DNA of 64,000 bases from Geomonas anaerohicana (GTDB taxonomy: Bacteria > Desulfobacterota > Desulfuromonadia > Geobacterales > Geobacteraceae): positions 186,001 to 250,000 of the forward strand of contig NZ_JAEMHL010000007.1 of NCBI RefSeq assembly GCF_016458305.1, written 5' to 3'. The translations under genes were made by a program, and so were the position numbers. The notes below the pieces were generated by a model that was not told where the DNA came from, searched no databases, and saw only the letters and a list, made by a program, of their open reading frames with translations. Shown here piece after piece: positions 38,061 to 47,561 of this stretch (position 1 is its first letter; each line of letters begins with the position of its first letter).

Positions 38061-39284
38061 ATGGCAAAGTTCGATTGGGAAGCAAGAAGCAAGGCGGGGA
38101 GCGTCCAAAAGGGCGTCATGGAAGCCGCCAGCGCCGCCATGGTGGAGGCGCAGCTTAAGCGATACGGTTTCAACGGCATCACGGTCCGGGAGCAGGGCAA
38201 GGGCTTTGCCATGGAGCTCAAGATCCCGGGCTTCGGCGGGCCCAAGAAGATCGAGACCAAGGACCTGGTCGTCTTCACCCGCCAGTTCGCCACCATGATC
38301 GACTCCGGCCTGCCGCTGGTGCAGTGTCTGGACATCCTCTCCAGCCAGCAGGAAAACAAGACCTTCAAGGACATCCTGGTGAAGGTCAAGGAGAGCGTGG
38401 AGAGCGGTTCCACCTTCGCCGACGCGCTCGCCAAGCACCCCAAGGCATTCGACCAGCTCTACGTCAACCTGGTGGCCGCGGGTGAGGTCGGCGGTATTCT
38501 CGACACCATCCTGGCGCGCCTTGCGGCCTACATCGAAAAGGCGATGAAGCTCAAGAAGCAGGTCAAGGGCGCCATGGTCTACCCGATCACCATCATGTCC
38601 ATCGCGGTCATCGTCGTGGGCGTCATCCTGATCTTCGTCATCCCGACCTTCGCCAAGATGTTCGCCGACTTCGGCGGGGAGCTGCCTGCGCCGACCAAGT
38701 TCGTCATCGCCATGTCCAACTTCCTGGTCAAGTACATCGTGGTCATTATCGCCGCCATGTTCGGCATCAAGTACGCCATCGGCAAGTACTACGCCACCCC
38801 GGCCGGCAGGAAGGTCATCGATGCCCTGGCGCTCAAGGCCCCGGTGGTCGGTCCGCTGGTCCGCAAGGTCTCCGTGGCCAAGTTCACCCGTACCCTGGGC
38901 ACCATGATCAGTTCCGGCGTCCCGATCATGGACGGCCTCGAGATCGTCGCCAAGACCGCCGGCAACAAGATCGTGGAAGAGGCGATCTACAACGTGCGCC
39001 AGTCCATCTCCGAGGGCAAGACCATCGCGGAACCGCTCGCGGAATGCGGCGTCTTCCCCCCCATGGTGGTACAGATGATCTCCGTCGGCGAGGCGACCGG
39101 CGCCATGGACGCCATGCTCAACAAGATCGCCGACTTCTACGACGACGAGGTCGACGATGCCGTCGGTGCGCTCACCTCGATGATGGAGCCGTTGCTCATG
39201 GTGTTCCTGGGCACCACGGTCGGTGGCCTGGTCGTCGCCATGTATCTGCCGATCTTCAAGCTGGCAGGCACAGTCGGCGGTTAA
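38061..39284 (+). CDS. pilC: Type IV pilus inner-membrane platform protein PilC
   Basis: 407 residues with two GspF/T2SF domains (about residues 70-195 and 275-397) and three membrane helices. Signatures: KDLVVFTRQFATMIDSGLPL in the first domain and VAKFTRTLGTMISSGVPIMD in the second, LVAAGEVGGILDTILARLA, and VQMISVGEATGAMDAMLNKI. It couples the PilB/PilT motors to the pilin fibre. CGGGAAAGGAG precedes the start. Confidence 0.97.
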   Translation: MAKFDWEARSKAGSVQKGVMEAASAAMVEAQLKRYGFNGITVREQGKGFAMELKIPGFGGPKKIETKDLVVFTRQFATMIDSGLPLVQCLDILSSQQENKTFKDILVKVKESVESGSTFADALAKHPKAFDQLYVNLVAAGEVGGILDTILARLAAYIEKAMKLKKQVKGAMVYPITIMSIAVIVVGVILIFVIPTFAKMFADFGGELPAPTKFVIAMSNFLVKYIVVIIAAMFGIKYAIGKYYATPAGRKVIDALALKAPVVGPLVRKVSVAKFTRTLGTMISSGVPIMDGLEIVAKTAGNKIVEEAIYNVRQSISEGKTIAEPLAECGVFPPMVVQMISVGEATGAMDAMLNKIADFYDDEVDDAVGALTSMMEPLLMVFLGTTVGGLVVAMYLPIFKLAGTVGG

Positions 39285-39288
39285 GTGG

Positions 39289-40911
39289 ATGATTGAAAAG
39301 AAAAAGGTCTTCTGGTTCATACTGCTAAGACTGCTGGTGGTGTCCGTGTTCCTGGTCACCACCGTTTACCTTGACGTTCACACCTACGACGTAAGTGGCG
39401 AGGTCGCCGGGAGAGTGCTGCTCCGGTTGATCGGCGCCACTTACCTTTTCTCGCTGCTCTCCCTCTGGGTGCTGCGCAAGGCGACCGCACTCACGGTGCG
39501 CACCCTCACCCATCTGCAGATCGTCTGGGACCTGATCCTGGTCACGGTGCTGATCCTGGTTTCGGGCGGGGTGACGTCCCACTACGCGTTTCTCTACTTC
39601 CTCACCATCATCAGCGCCAGCGTGCTCCTGGCCCGCTCCCAGGCCTACTACACCGCCTCGCTGTGCGTCATCCTCTACGGCGCGATACTGGACTTCCAGT
39701 ACTACGGCAAGCTGGCCCCGCTGGGACTGACCGCCTACCCCGCGCAGCAGTGGGGGGCCGAGTACCTCTTCTACCTGATCTTTCTCCACTGCGCCGCCTT
39801 CTTCCTGACCGCGTTTTTGGCCGGGCATCTGGCCGAGCGCGCCCGGGTCTCCGAGAGCGCGCTGCAGGAAAAGGTGATCGACTACGAGGAGCTGGAGCGC
39901 CTCAATTCGTGCATCGTGTCCACCATCGACAGCGGGCTTCTGACCATCAACGCGTCGGGCCGGATCCGGGTCTTCAACCGCTACGCCGAACTCCTGACCG
40001 GGGTTTCCCAACAGGAGGCGTACGATCGCCCATTGACCGATGTCCTGCCCGGCTGCGCCTGCTTCGGGCCCACCTGCCTCGAGTCGGGGCAGGGGGAATT
40101 CCAGCACCGGGACCCTGACGGCAAGGAGCTGCTGCTCTCCTACAAGTCGGTTCCGCTCATGGGGAAGGACGGCGAGACGGTCGGCGCCATCATCGACCTG
40201 CATGACCTGACCGAGATCAAGCGCATGGCCGCGGACCTCAAACGTGCCGACCGTCTGGCCGCGCTCGGGGAGCTTTCGGCACGCATGGCGCACGAGATCC
40301 GCAACCCGCTGGCCGCCATCAGCGGTTCCGTGCAATTGGTCGCCCTGAGGCCGTGGGTGGACGAGAAGGACGAGCGTCTTTTTTCCATCATCATCAGGGA
40401 AACCGATCGCCTGGACGGGCTGCTGCGCGATTTCCTGCTCTACGCCAAGCCCAACCAGCCCAGCAAGGTCGCGCTGAACCTGCACAAGGTGATCACCGAT
40501 CTCTGTGCCCTGCTGGCGACCGATCCCAGGATGGAAGGGGTCGAGGTCGACAACGAACTGCCCGCCGACCTGGTGGTGCAGTTCGACAAGGACCAGTGTT
40601 CCCAGGTGTTCTGGAACCTCCTGGTCAACGCCGCTGAAGCCATGACCGGTTCCGGCAGCATCGGCATCGACGGCGCCCTGGTCAGCAGCGACGGCCGCAA
40701 CGAGGTGCGCATCCGCATCCGTGACAACGGTTCGGGGATGAGCCAGGACGACGTCAAGCAGGTCTTCGAGCCTTTCTTCACTACCAAGAAGGGGGGCACC
40801 GGGCTCGGGCTGGCCACCGTGTACCGCATCGTGGAAACCAACGGCGGCAGGATGTCGATCAACAGCACCCTGGGGAAGGGGACCACGGTCACCCTGCATC
40901 TGCCGGCGTAA
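39289..40911 (+). CDS. pilS: Sensor histidine kinase PilS
   Basis: 540 residues from ATG 39289, four bases after the pilC stop; the longer frame lies inside pilC. About six membrane helices in the first ~190 residues, a PAS domain (INASGRIRVFNRYAELLTGV), a HisKA domain with the phospho-accepting His in MAHEIRNPLAAISGSVQLVA and an HATPase domain (FWNLLVNAAEAM, DNGSGMSQDDV, FFTTKKGGTGLGLATV). It phosphorylates PilR; in other bacteria it senses pilin in the membrane. No SD of note, suggesting coupling to pilC. Confidence 0.96.
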   Translation: MIEKKKVFWFILLRLLVVSVFLVTTVYLDVHTYDVSGEVAGRVLLRLIGATYLFSLLSLWVLRKATALTVRTLTHLQIVWDLILVTVLILVSGGVTSHYAFLYFLTIISASVLLARSQAYYTASLCVILYGAILDFQYYGKLAPLGLTAYPAQQWGAEYLFYLIFLHCAAFFLTAFLAGHLAERARVSESALQEKVIDYEELERLNSCIVSTIDSGLLTINASGRIRVFNRYAELLTGVSQQEAYDRPLTDVLPGCACFGPTCLESGQGEFQHRDPDGKELLLSYKSVPLMGKDGETVGAIIDLHDLTEIKRMAADLKRADRLAALGELSARMAHEIRNPLAAISGSVQLVALRPWVDEKDERLFSIIIRETDRLDGLLRDFLLYAKPNQPSKVALNLHKVITDLCALLATDPRMEGVEVDNELPADLVVQFDKDQCSQVFWNLLVNAAEAMTGSGSIGIDGALVSSDGRNEVRIRIRDNGSGMSQDDVKQVFEPFFTTKKGGTGLGLATVYRIVETNGGRMSINSTLGKGTTVTLHLPA

Positions 40912-40916
40912 AGGCA

Positions 40917-40946
40917 GGTTGAGGTTACGGTTGAGGTTAAGGTAGA
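40917..40946 (+). repeat. Degenerate 6-bp tandem repeat between pilS and pilR
   Basis: Five units: GGTTGA, GGTTAC, GGTTGA, GGTTAA, GGTAGA. Same GRTTRA pattern, with transitions, as at 8924-8963. It occupies most of the 57-bp gap. Confidence 0.75.
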
Positions 40947-40968
40947 AAAGCAATCCAAGGAGTATCTG

Positions 40969-42345
<1,377 letters not shown>

Positions 42346-42466
42346 CAAAAAACGTCACTTTCCGGTTGCCTAAATTGTCGCTGTGACACTTTGGGTTACT
42401 CTCTCAGAGGACCCGTCCAGCTGCAAAACCATTGTATTTAATCTGCTTATGTCTGTTTCGTTACTT

Positions 42467-42482
42467 TGGCCTACATGTTGCT
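42467..42482 (+). promoter_or_regulatory. Sigma-54 (RpoN) -24/-12 promoter of pilA-N
   Basis: TGGCCTACATGTTGCT matches TGGC-N7-TTGCW, with GG and GC twelve bases apart. The start would be near 42493, giving a ~68-base leader. Upstream (42350-42400) there are GTCAC...GTGAC and two CACTTT copies, plus TTGTC, as possible PilR sites. Confidence 0.88.
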
Positions 42483-42560
42483 CTATAGCTTACGTCTTGC
42501 GGTACCGATGATCTAACCAGATCTTCAATTCGGCAATCCACCAACGAAAAGGAGAAACAG

Positions 42561-42785
42561 ATGTTAAACAAAATCAGAAGCAACAAAGGCTTCACCCTGA
42601 TCGAGCTCTTGATCGTCGTCGCGATCATCGGCATCCTCGCCGCCATCGCAATCCCGCAGTTCTCCGCGTACCGTGCCAAGGCTTACAACAGCGCAGCCAA
42701 CAGCGACCTGAAGAACATGAAGACTGGTATGGAAGCCTACATGGCTGACCGTCAGGCTTACCCGGCTTCTCTGGACGAGAGATAA
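42561..42785 (+). CDS. pilA: Short type IV pilin PilA-N (geopilin domain 1)
   Basis: 74-residue prepilin: leader MLNKIRSNKG, then mature FTLIELLIVVAIIGILAAIA with Phe1 and Glu5 for N-methylation and assembly. The mature chain is only 64 residues and lacks the globular C-terminal domain and disulfide loop of ordinary pilins, as in Geobacter. Mature aromatics are F1, F24, Y27, Y32, Y50, Y57; G. sulfurreducens has F1, F24, Y27, Y32, F51, Y57. AAAGGAG lies 11 bases before ATG. The partner pilin follows after 35 bp. Confidence 0.97.
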   Translation: MLNKIRSNKGFTLIELLIVVAIIGILAAIAIPQFSAYRAKAYNSAANSDLKNMKTGMEAYMADRQAYPASLDER

Positions 42786-42820
42786 CAGCTAACATTATTC
42801 AACTTTAAAGGAGAGGTTAT

Positions 42821-43183
42821 ATGAAGAAGATAATCGCACTTTCGGCTGCAGTTGTTGTTCTTACCGCCAGCTTCGCGTCGGCATCGTCGCTGACCACCGG
42901 CGGCGTTTCCGGCGAGTCCAAAACCATCTACGGCGGCATCAGCACCGGCGATTCCTCCGGGACCACCGCTACCCTGATCGGCAAGCTTTCCAAGAACGTG
43001 AAGCTCGGCGTTGCTTACGGCACCGGCGGTTACGCTCTCGACACCAAGCACAGCAGCGGCAACACCCGCTACGGCACCGCGCATGACGCTACCGCGATCT
43101 ACAAGCAGGAGATCGGCTCCACCGACCTCGCCGCTCCGGGCGCTGCCAGCTACTCCGCATTCTCCACCTGGACCGCAATGTAA
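42821..43183 (+). CDS. PilA-C / Spc-like small secreted partner of the short pilin (geopilin domain 2)
   Basis: 120 residues with a Sec signal (MKKIIALSAAVVVLTASFASA) and a small Gly/Ser/Thr-rich mature part (GGVSGESKTIYGGISTGDSS, LIGKLSKNVKLGVAYGTGG) ending FSTWTAM. Its place right after the truncated pilin and its size match G. sulfurreducens GSU1497, described as a pilin chaperone (Spc) and as PilA-C, which pairs with PilA-N in filaments. The assignment rests on synteny and general form. AAAGGAGAGG precedes it and a strong terminator follows. Confidence 0.88.
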   Translation: MKKIIALSAAVVVLTASFASASSLTTGGVSGESKTIYGGISTGDSSGTTATLIGKLSKNVKLGVAYGTGGYALDTKHSSGNTRYGTAHDATAIYKQEIGSTDLAAPGAASYSAFSTWTAM

Positions 43184-43206
43184 TACTGGTTGCAGGTTTG
43201 TTTTTC

Positions 43207-43240
43207 AAAAAACGAGATGTCTCGGCATCTCGTTTTTTTT
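43207..43240 (+). terminator. Rho-independent terminator after the pilin pair
   Basis: AAAACGAGATG and CATCTCGTTTT pair around TCTCGG, with eight T at 43233-43240. It ends the pilA-N/pilA-C transcript. Confidence 0.93.
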
Positions 43241-43332
43241 ATTTCGCTCTCCGGCCCTCCCCCGGTATAGTAGGCTGTCCTGTTCTGACAGGTTCCCTGT
43301 TGGGCCGGGAACCTATTGAGGTGCAATCGCCT

Positions 43333-44127
43333 ATGCTGAACATCATGATGGTTACCCTGAAAGGGATCTTTCGCGATCGAGTCTTTCAAGGGATCATGGC
43401 GCTGGCCGTGCTGTTCCTTTTCATTCCGTCAGCCGCCTCGCTTTCCATGCGCCAGGTAACAGAGCTCTCGGTAACCCTCTCGCTGTCCCTAATCTCCTTC
43501 ATCCTGCTGCTGCTGTCGGTCTTTCTGGGGGGCACCTCGCTGTGGCGCGACATCGAGCGCCGCTATTCCTATAGCGTGTTGAGCCTCCCGCTGCGGCGCA
43601 GCTCCTACGTGCTCGGCCGCTTCCTGGGCCTGGCGCTGTTCATGCTGCTTACCTCGACCGTTCTGGGGCTGGCCTCCTGCGCCGCGATTGCGGTGTCGTC
43701 CACGCTGTACCCTGCCGAACGCCCGGTGGTCTGGGGCTTTCTCCTGCTGGCGCTGGTCTACGCAACCCTCAAGTACGTCCTGCTGGTGGCGGTGGCCCTG
43801 CTGCTGTCCACGGTCAGTACCTCGTTCTTTCTCCCCATATTCGGGACCATCTGCACCTATCTCGCCAGCGGCATCTCGCAGCAGGTGTACGAGTACGTAC
43901 ACTCCCCGGCTGCCGCGCAGGCCGTGTCCCCCATGCTGAAACAGGCGGTGACGGTCGCCTACTACCTGATCCCGAACCTGGCCGGGTTCGACCTCAAGCT
44001 GAACGCGATCTACGGTGTGGCGCCCAACCCCGGCGGGCTGGCCCTTACCGCCGCCTACTTTCTCACCTACACCGCGATTTTGCTGGGCGCCTCGATCCTC
44101 GTTTTCAACCGCAGGGAGATGAAGTGA
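43333..44127 (+). CDS. ABC-2 type transporter permease
   Basis: 264 residues from ATG 43333 with TGAGGTG nine bases upstream; the frame opens earlier only through the terminator region. Six membrane helices, starting MLNIMMVTLKGIFRDRVFQG as in ABC-2/CcmB-like permeases, with the cytoplasmic loop SLWRDIERRYSYSVLSLPLR typical of heme- or polysaccharide-type exporters of this class. Its ATPase is two genes downstream (44996). It overlaps the next gene by four bases. Substrate unknown. Confidence 0.9.
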   Translation: MLNIMMVTLKGIFRDRVFQGIMALAVLFLFIPSAASLSMRQVTELSVTLSLSLISFILLLLSVFLGGTSLWRDIERRYSYSVLSLPLRRSSYVLGRFLGLALFMLLTSTVLGLASCAAIAVSSTLYPAERPVVWGFLLLALVYATLKYVLLVAVALLLSTVSTSFFLPIFGTICTYLASGISQQVYEYVHSPAAAQAVSPMLKQAVTVAYYLIPNLAGFDLKLNAIYGVAPNPGGLALTAAYFLTYTAILLGASILVFNRREMK

Positions 44128-44987
44128 GCAGGCACGTCGCCACCATCTTGTTGCTGGCCGGCCTGATCGGCTACGGCGCGGTAATCGTCCCCTTCGCAGG
44201 CTACATGCGCGCGAAACCCGTCGAGGAGAAGCTCGGCTACGTCCCCAGCGTCAAGGTGTTGAAGTCCCTGAGCGTGGACCAGAAGGAAGTGGCCGGGGCT
44301 GCGTTGGTCTTCAAGGTGCTGATGTACTACGGCACCCTGATGGGAGACCTGCCCAAGGGTGCCATCGTCAACGGGCCCGGCGACCTTCCGGGGATGTCCC
44401 GCCTGCTGCATGCCGCGGTCCAGCTGGACCCCTACAACATGGACGCCTACTACTTCGCCCAAGGCATCCTCACCTGGGACGCGCACCAGTACCAGGTGGC
44501 CAACAACCTGCTCGACTACGGCATGAAGTACCGGACCTGGGACTGGTTCCTGCCGTTCTTCGCCGGTTTCAACAGCGCCTATTTCCTCAAGGACTACAAG
44601 AAGGCGGCGCACTACTACGACCTGGCCGGTGACCTGAGCGGCGAGCCCTTGTACAAGAGCCTTGCCAGCCGCTACATGCAGGAGTCCGGGGAGACCGACC
44701 TCGCCATCGCCTACCTGGGTGGCATGGTCAAGACCGCCAAAAACGAGGCCGTCAAGAAGAGCTACCAGCTGCGCCTGAGCGCCTTCCAGGAGGTGCGCCG
44801 CATCGAGCAGGCCCGGGACCGTTTCCGCGCCGATAAGGGGAGCCTCCCCATCTCGGTGGAGCAGTTGGTTCAGTCCGGTTACCTGAAGTCCGTCCCCGTG
44901 GACCCGTACGGGGGCAGCTTCTATCTCGGCCCGGACGGCAAGGTTGCCACCACCAGCAAGTTCGCCCTAGGCGTAACCAAGAAGTGA
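44124..44987 (+). CDS. Membrane-anchored TPR-like protein with pseudopilin-type C-terminal tail
   Basis: 287 residues from GTG 44124, overlapping the permease stop. One N-terminal helix (VATILLLAGLIGYGAVIVPF) anchors an extracytoplasmic TPR-like region (AAVQLDPYNMDAYYFAQGIL, LKDYKKAAHYYDLAGDLSGE). The C-terminus RADKGSLPISVEQLVQSGYL with VPVDPYGGSFYLG resembles the end of type II secretion pseudopilins such as GspG. It lies between the two parts of an ABC transporter, so a role with that transporter is likely. No family assigned. Confidence 0.82.
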   Translation: MSRHVATILLLAGLIGYGAVIVPFAGYMRAKPVEEKLGYVPSVKVLKSLSVDQKEVAGAALVFKVLMYYGTLMGDLPKGAIVNGPGDLPGMSRLLHAAVQLDPYNMDAYYFAQGILTWDAHQYQVANNLLDYGMKYRTWDWFLPFFAGFNSAYFLKDYKKAAHYYDLAGDLSGEPLYKSLASRYMQESGETDLAIAYLGGMVKTAKNEAVKKSYQLRLSAFQEVRRIEQARDRFRADKGSLPISVEQLVQSGYLKSVPVDPYGGSFYLGPDGKVATTSKFALGVTKK

Positions 44988-44995
44988 GGGATGTG

Positions 44996-45859
44996 ATGTA
45001 CGCATTGGAGATACGTGGACTGGGTAAAACCTTCAGAGGCAAAAAGCTGCGCACCGTGGAGGCCCTCAAGGGGATCGACCTTTGCGTGGAGCAGGGGGAG
45101 GTGCTTGGCTTTCTGGGCCCCAACGGCGCCGGCAAAAGCACCACCATCAAGTGCCTGATGGGCCTGATCCGCCCCACCGTCGGGAGCGCGACCATCCTCG
45201 GCAGGGACATCGCTTCGGCCGAGGCGCGCACCTCGGTGGGCTACCTCCCCGAGAACCCTGCCTTCTACGACTACCTCTCCGCGGAGGAGTACCTGCTCTT
45301 CGTCGGGCGGGCCTTCGGCATGCAGGGCGACCTGCTGTCCCGCCGCTGCGAGGAGGTCCTGAAGCAGCTCGAACTGTGGGAGCCGCGCCGCCGCCTGATC
45401 CGCACCTACAGCAAGGGGATGGTGCAGCGGGTCGGGCTTGCCCAGGTGCTCCTGCACGACCCCGAGGTGTACATCCTCGACGAGCCGATGAGCGGGCTCG
45501 ATCCCATCGGCCGCGCCCTGGTCAAGGAGATCGTGCTCGACCTGAAGAGGCGCGGCAAGTGCGTCTTCTTCAGCACCCACATCACCGACGACGTGGAGAA
45601 GGTATGCGACCGCGTCGCCGTCATCAACCACGGCGAACTCAAGGTGGTGGACCGCGTGGAGAACATCCTCATGCGCGGCACCGAAGGGTACGCGGTCAGC
45701 ATTGCGGCCGCAGACGGGAGCGTCGAGGAACGCGTCGTGGCCGAGGCGCAACTGCAGGGCGTCATCAGCGATGCCGTCGCCGCCGGCAGGTCGATACTGA
45801 AGGTCGAGCCGCGCCGCAAGAGCATGGAGGCGTTTTTCCTTGATATCGTGGGACATTAA
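44996..45859 (+). CDS. ABC transporter ATP-binding protein
   Basis: 287 residues from ATG 44996 with GAGGGA five bases upstream (an earlier GTG 44984 overlaps the previous gene). Walker A GPNGAGKSTT, signature YSKGMVQRVGLAQVLL, Walker B VYILDEPMSGLDP and a switch His in FFSTHITDDVEKVCD. Belongs to the group paired with ABC-2 permeases. Partner of the 43333 permease. The TMTC-like gene starts 20 bp before its stop. Confidence 0.95.
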   Translation: MYALEIRGLGKTFRGKKLRTVEALKGIDLCVEQGEVLGFLGPNGAGKSTTIKCLMGLIRPTVGSATILGRDIASAEARTSVGYLPENPAFYDYLSAEEYLLFVGRAFGMQGDLLSRRCEEVLKQLELWEPRRRLIRTYSKGMVQRVGLAQVLLHDPEVYILDEPMSGLDPIGRALVKEIVLDLKRRGKCVFFSTHITDDVEKVCDRVAVINHGELKVVDRVENILMRGTEGYAVSIAAADGSVEERVVAEAQLQGVISDAVAAGRSILKVEPRRKSMEAFFLDIVGH

Positions 45860-47561
45860 CATCACCCCGCGCCACACGCTGTTCGCCTGCCTGCTGCTGG
45901 TCTCCCTGATCCTCGCGGTATACTATCCCGCTCTGCTCAGCGGCATCCATTCCGTCGATGATCCCGGCATCGTCAACCTGTACTCCTCGTCCCCGCCGCT
46001 GTCCCAGATCCTGCTGCCCGGGCACGGTTACTACTACCGTCCGCTCCTGGAACTCACCTTCTGGCTCGACAACGCCCTGTGGGGGATGGAGCCGAGGGTC
46101 ATGCACCTGGAAAACATCCTGCTGCACTGCCTCAACACCCTGCTGGTCTTCCTGCTGGCGCGCACCGCCTGCCGCGGGCAGGGTGACGGCGTCTCCTTTT
46201 GGGCCGGCATCCTGGCCGCTGTCGTCTTCGCCCTGCACCCCGTTAACGTGGAGGCGGTAGCCTGGATCGCCGGGAGATCCGACCTTTTGCTGACCCTCTT
46301 CGCGCTGGCCGCCTGGTTCGTCTGGCTGCGCTGGCTCTCGTCTCCGCGGTGGCGCGATCTCGCCCTGGCGCTTCTTTTGCTGCTGGCCGCCCTGCTCACC
46401 AAGGAGACCGCGCTCGCCGCGGGCGGGGTGTTTCTGCTGCTCGCCCTGGTCTGGGCCGGCGCCGCTTCGCTAAGGCAGCGGGCGGGCGCGCTGGGTCTCA
46501 TGGCTGCGCCGGCGCTGCTCGTGGTTCTGACAGCCCTGCTGTTCCACTCCGGGACCAGCGCCCTCAGCCGCTTCTCCTCCGCCACTGCCCTGCGCCAGTG
46601 GCGTGCGCTCGGCGACGCCCTGGTCGCCCTCGGTTTTTACGCCGGAAAGCTGGTCTGGCCGCTCCCCCTGAACTTCGCCATCACCGAGGCCGACCCGCGC
46701 CTCGCGTTCCTGGGCGCTCTGCTGCTGCCTGCTCTCGCCTGGCTCTTCGTGCGCCGCCGCGTTGCCGCGGCCTGGTTCGCCGCGGCGCTTTTGATGGTGC
46801 TCCCCGCCGTGCTGGTCGCCGTGAACCAGGTGGCCTGGACCCCGTACGCCGAGCGCTACCTCTATCTCCCCTGCGCCTGCAGTGCCGTGGCGGTCGCCCC
46901 CCTGGTCCCCATGCGGCTGCAGGCGTCGCGCCCGCTGCTGTGGGCACTGCTGGGTGTGCTGGTCCTTTCCTGCAGCGCCGTGGATCTGAAGCGCACGCTG
47001 CTTTGGCAGGACAAGCCCGCCTTCTTCGAGGAGGCCGTGCGCCGCTCGCCCGGCTTCGGGTCGGTCTACAACGAACTGGGGGGGCAGCTGCTGCAGCACG
47101 ACCGGGTGCCGGAGGCGGCCGAGGCCTTCGCCACGGCGCAGCGGTTCAACAAGCGCGAGTCCATGCGGCTGCTCATCAAGGCCAACCTGCTCGGCGTCGC
47201 CTTTGCCCGCGAGGACTACCTCGGGGTGCGCACCCAGTTTTTCCAGACCTTCAAGACCAAGCAGGAGGCCAACGCGGATTTTCTCGAGCTGCTGCAAAAG
47301 GCCGACAGCAGGAGACTTACCACCCTCTCCGGCGAGAAGAAGGTCGCCCTGACCCTTGACATCCTGGAAACGCTGGATCTCTTGGGGAAAAAACGCTATG
47401 ATCCCTTCTGGTTCTACCGCAGCGGGCAGCTTTGCCTCGCTATCGGAGACAAGGCCAGGGCCGCGGAGTTCTTCTCCCGCGCCTACCGCCTCGCGCCTGC
47501 CGACTCACATTATCGGCAGCCGGCGGCGTTGTACCTGCGCAAACTCGGATCGGTTCCATGA
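45840..47561 (+). CDS. TMTC/PMT-like membrane protein with C-terminal repeat region
   Basis: 573 residues from TTG 45840 (GGAGG nine bases upstream), overlapping the ABC ATPase by 20 bp. About ten membrane helices, with HSVDDPGIVNLYSSS in the first loop, RPLLELTFWLDNALWG, VMHLENILLHCLNTLLVFLL and NVEAVAWIAGRSDLLLTLF. This set is typical of TMTC-like (GT105-related) or PMT-like proteins that move sugars from polyprenyl phosphate. Residues from about 400 form a soluble TPR-like end. It opens the polysaccharide locus. Confidence 0.88.
   Translation: MISWDINITPRHTLFACLLLVSLILAVYYPALLSGIHSVDDPGIVNLYSSSPPLSQILLPGHGYYYRPLLELTFWLDNALWGMEPRVMHLENILLHCLNTLLVFLLARTACRGQGDGVSFWAGILAAVVFALHPVNVEAVAWIAGRSDLLLTLFALAAWFVWLRWLSSPRWRDLALALLLLLAALLTKETALAAGGVFLLLALVWAGAASLRQRAGALGLMAAPALLVVLTALLFHSGTSALSRFSSATALRQWRALGDALVALGFYAGKLVWPLPLNFAITEADPRLAFLGALLLPALAWLFVRRRVAAAWFAAALLMVLPAVLVAVNQVAWTPYAERYLYLPCACSAVAVAPLVPMRLQASRPLLWALLGVLVLSCSAVDLKRTLLWQDKPAFFEEAVRRSPGFGSVYNELGGQLLQHDRVPEAAEAFATAQRFNKRESMRLLIKANLLGVAFAREDYLGVRTQFFQTFKTKQEANADFLELLQKADSRRLTTLSGEKKVALTLDILETLDLLGKKRYDPFWFYRSGQLCLAIGDKARAAEFFSRAYRLAPADSHYRQPAALYLRKLGSVP

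Noticed and set aside
43333-45859. CcmB/CcmA-type heme exporter for cytochrome maturation
   Set aside because: The permease has no CcmB hallmark I can see, no other ccm genes are near, and the TPR/pseudopilin-like middle protein does not fit.
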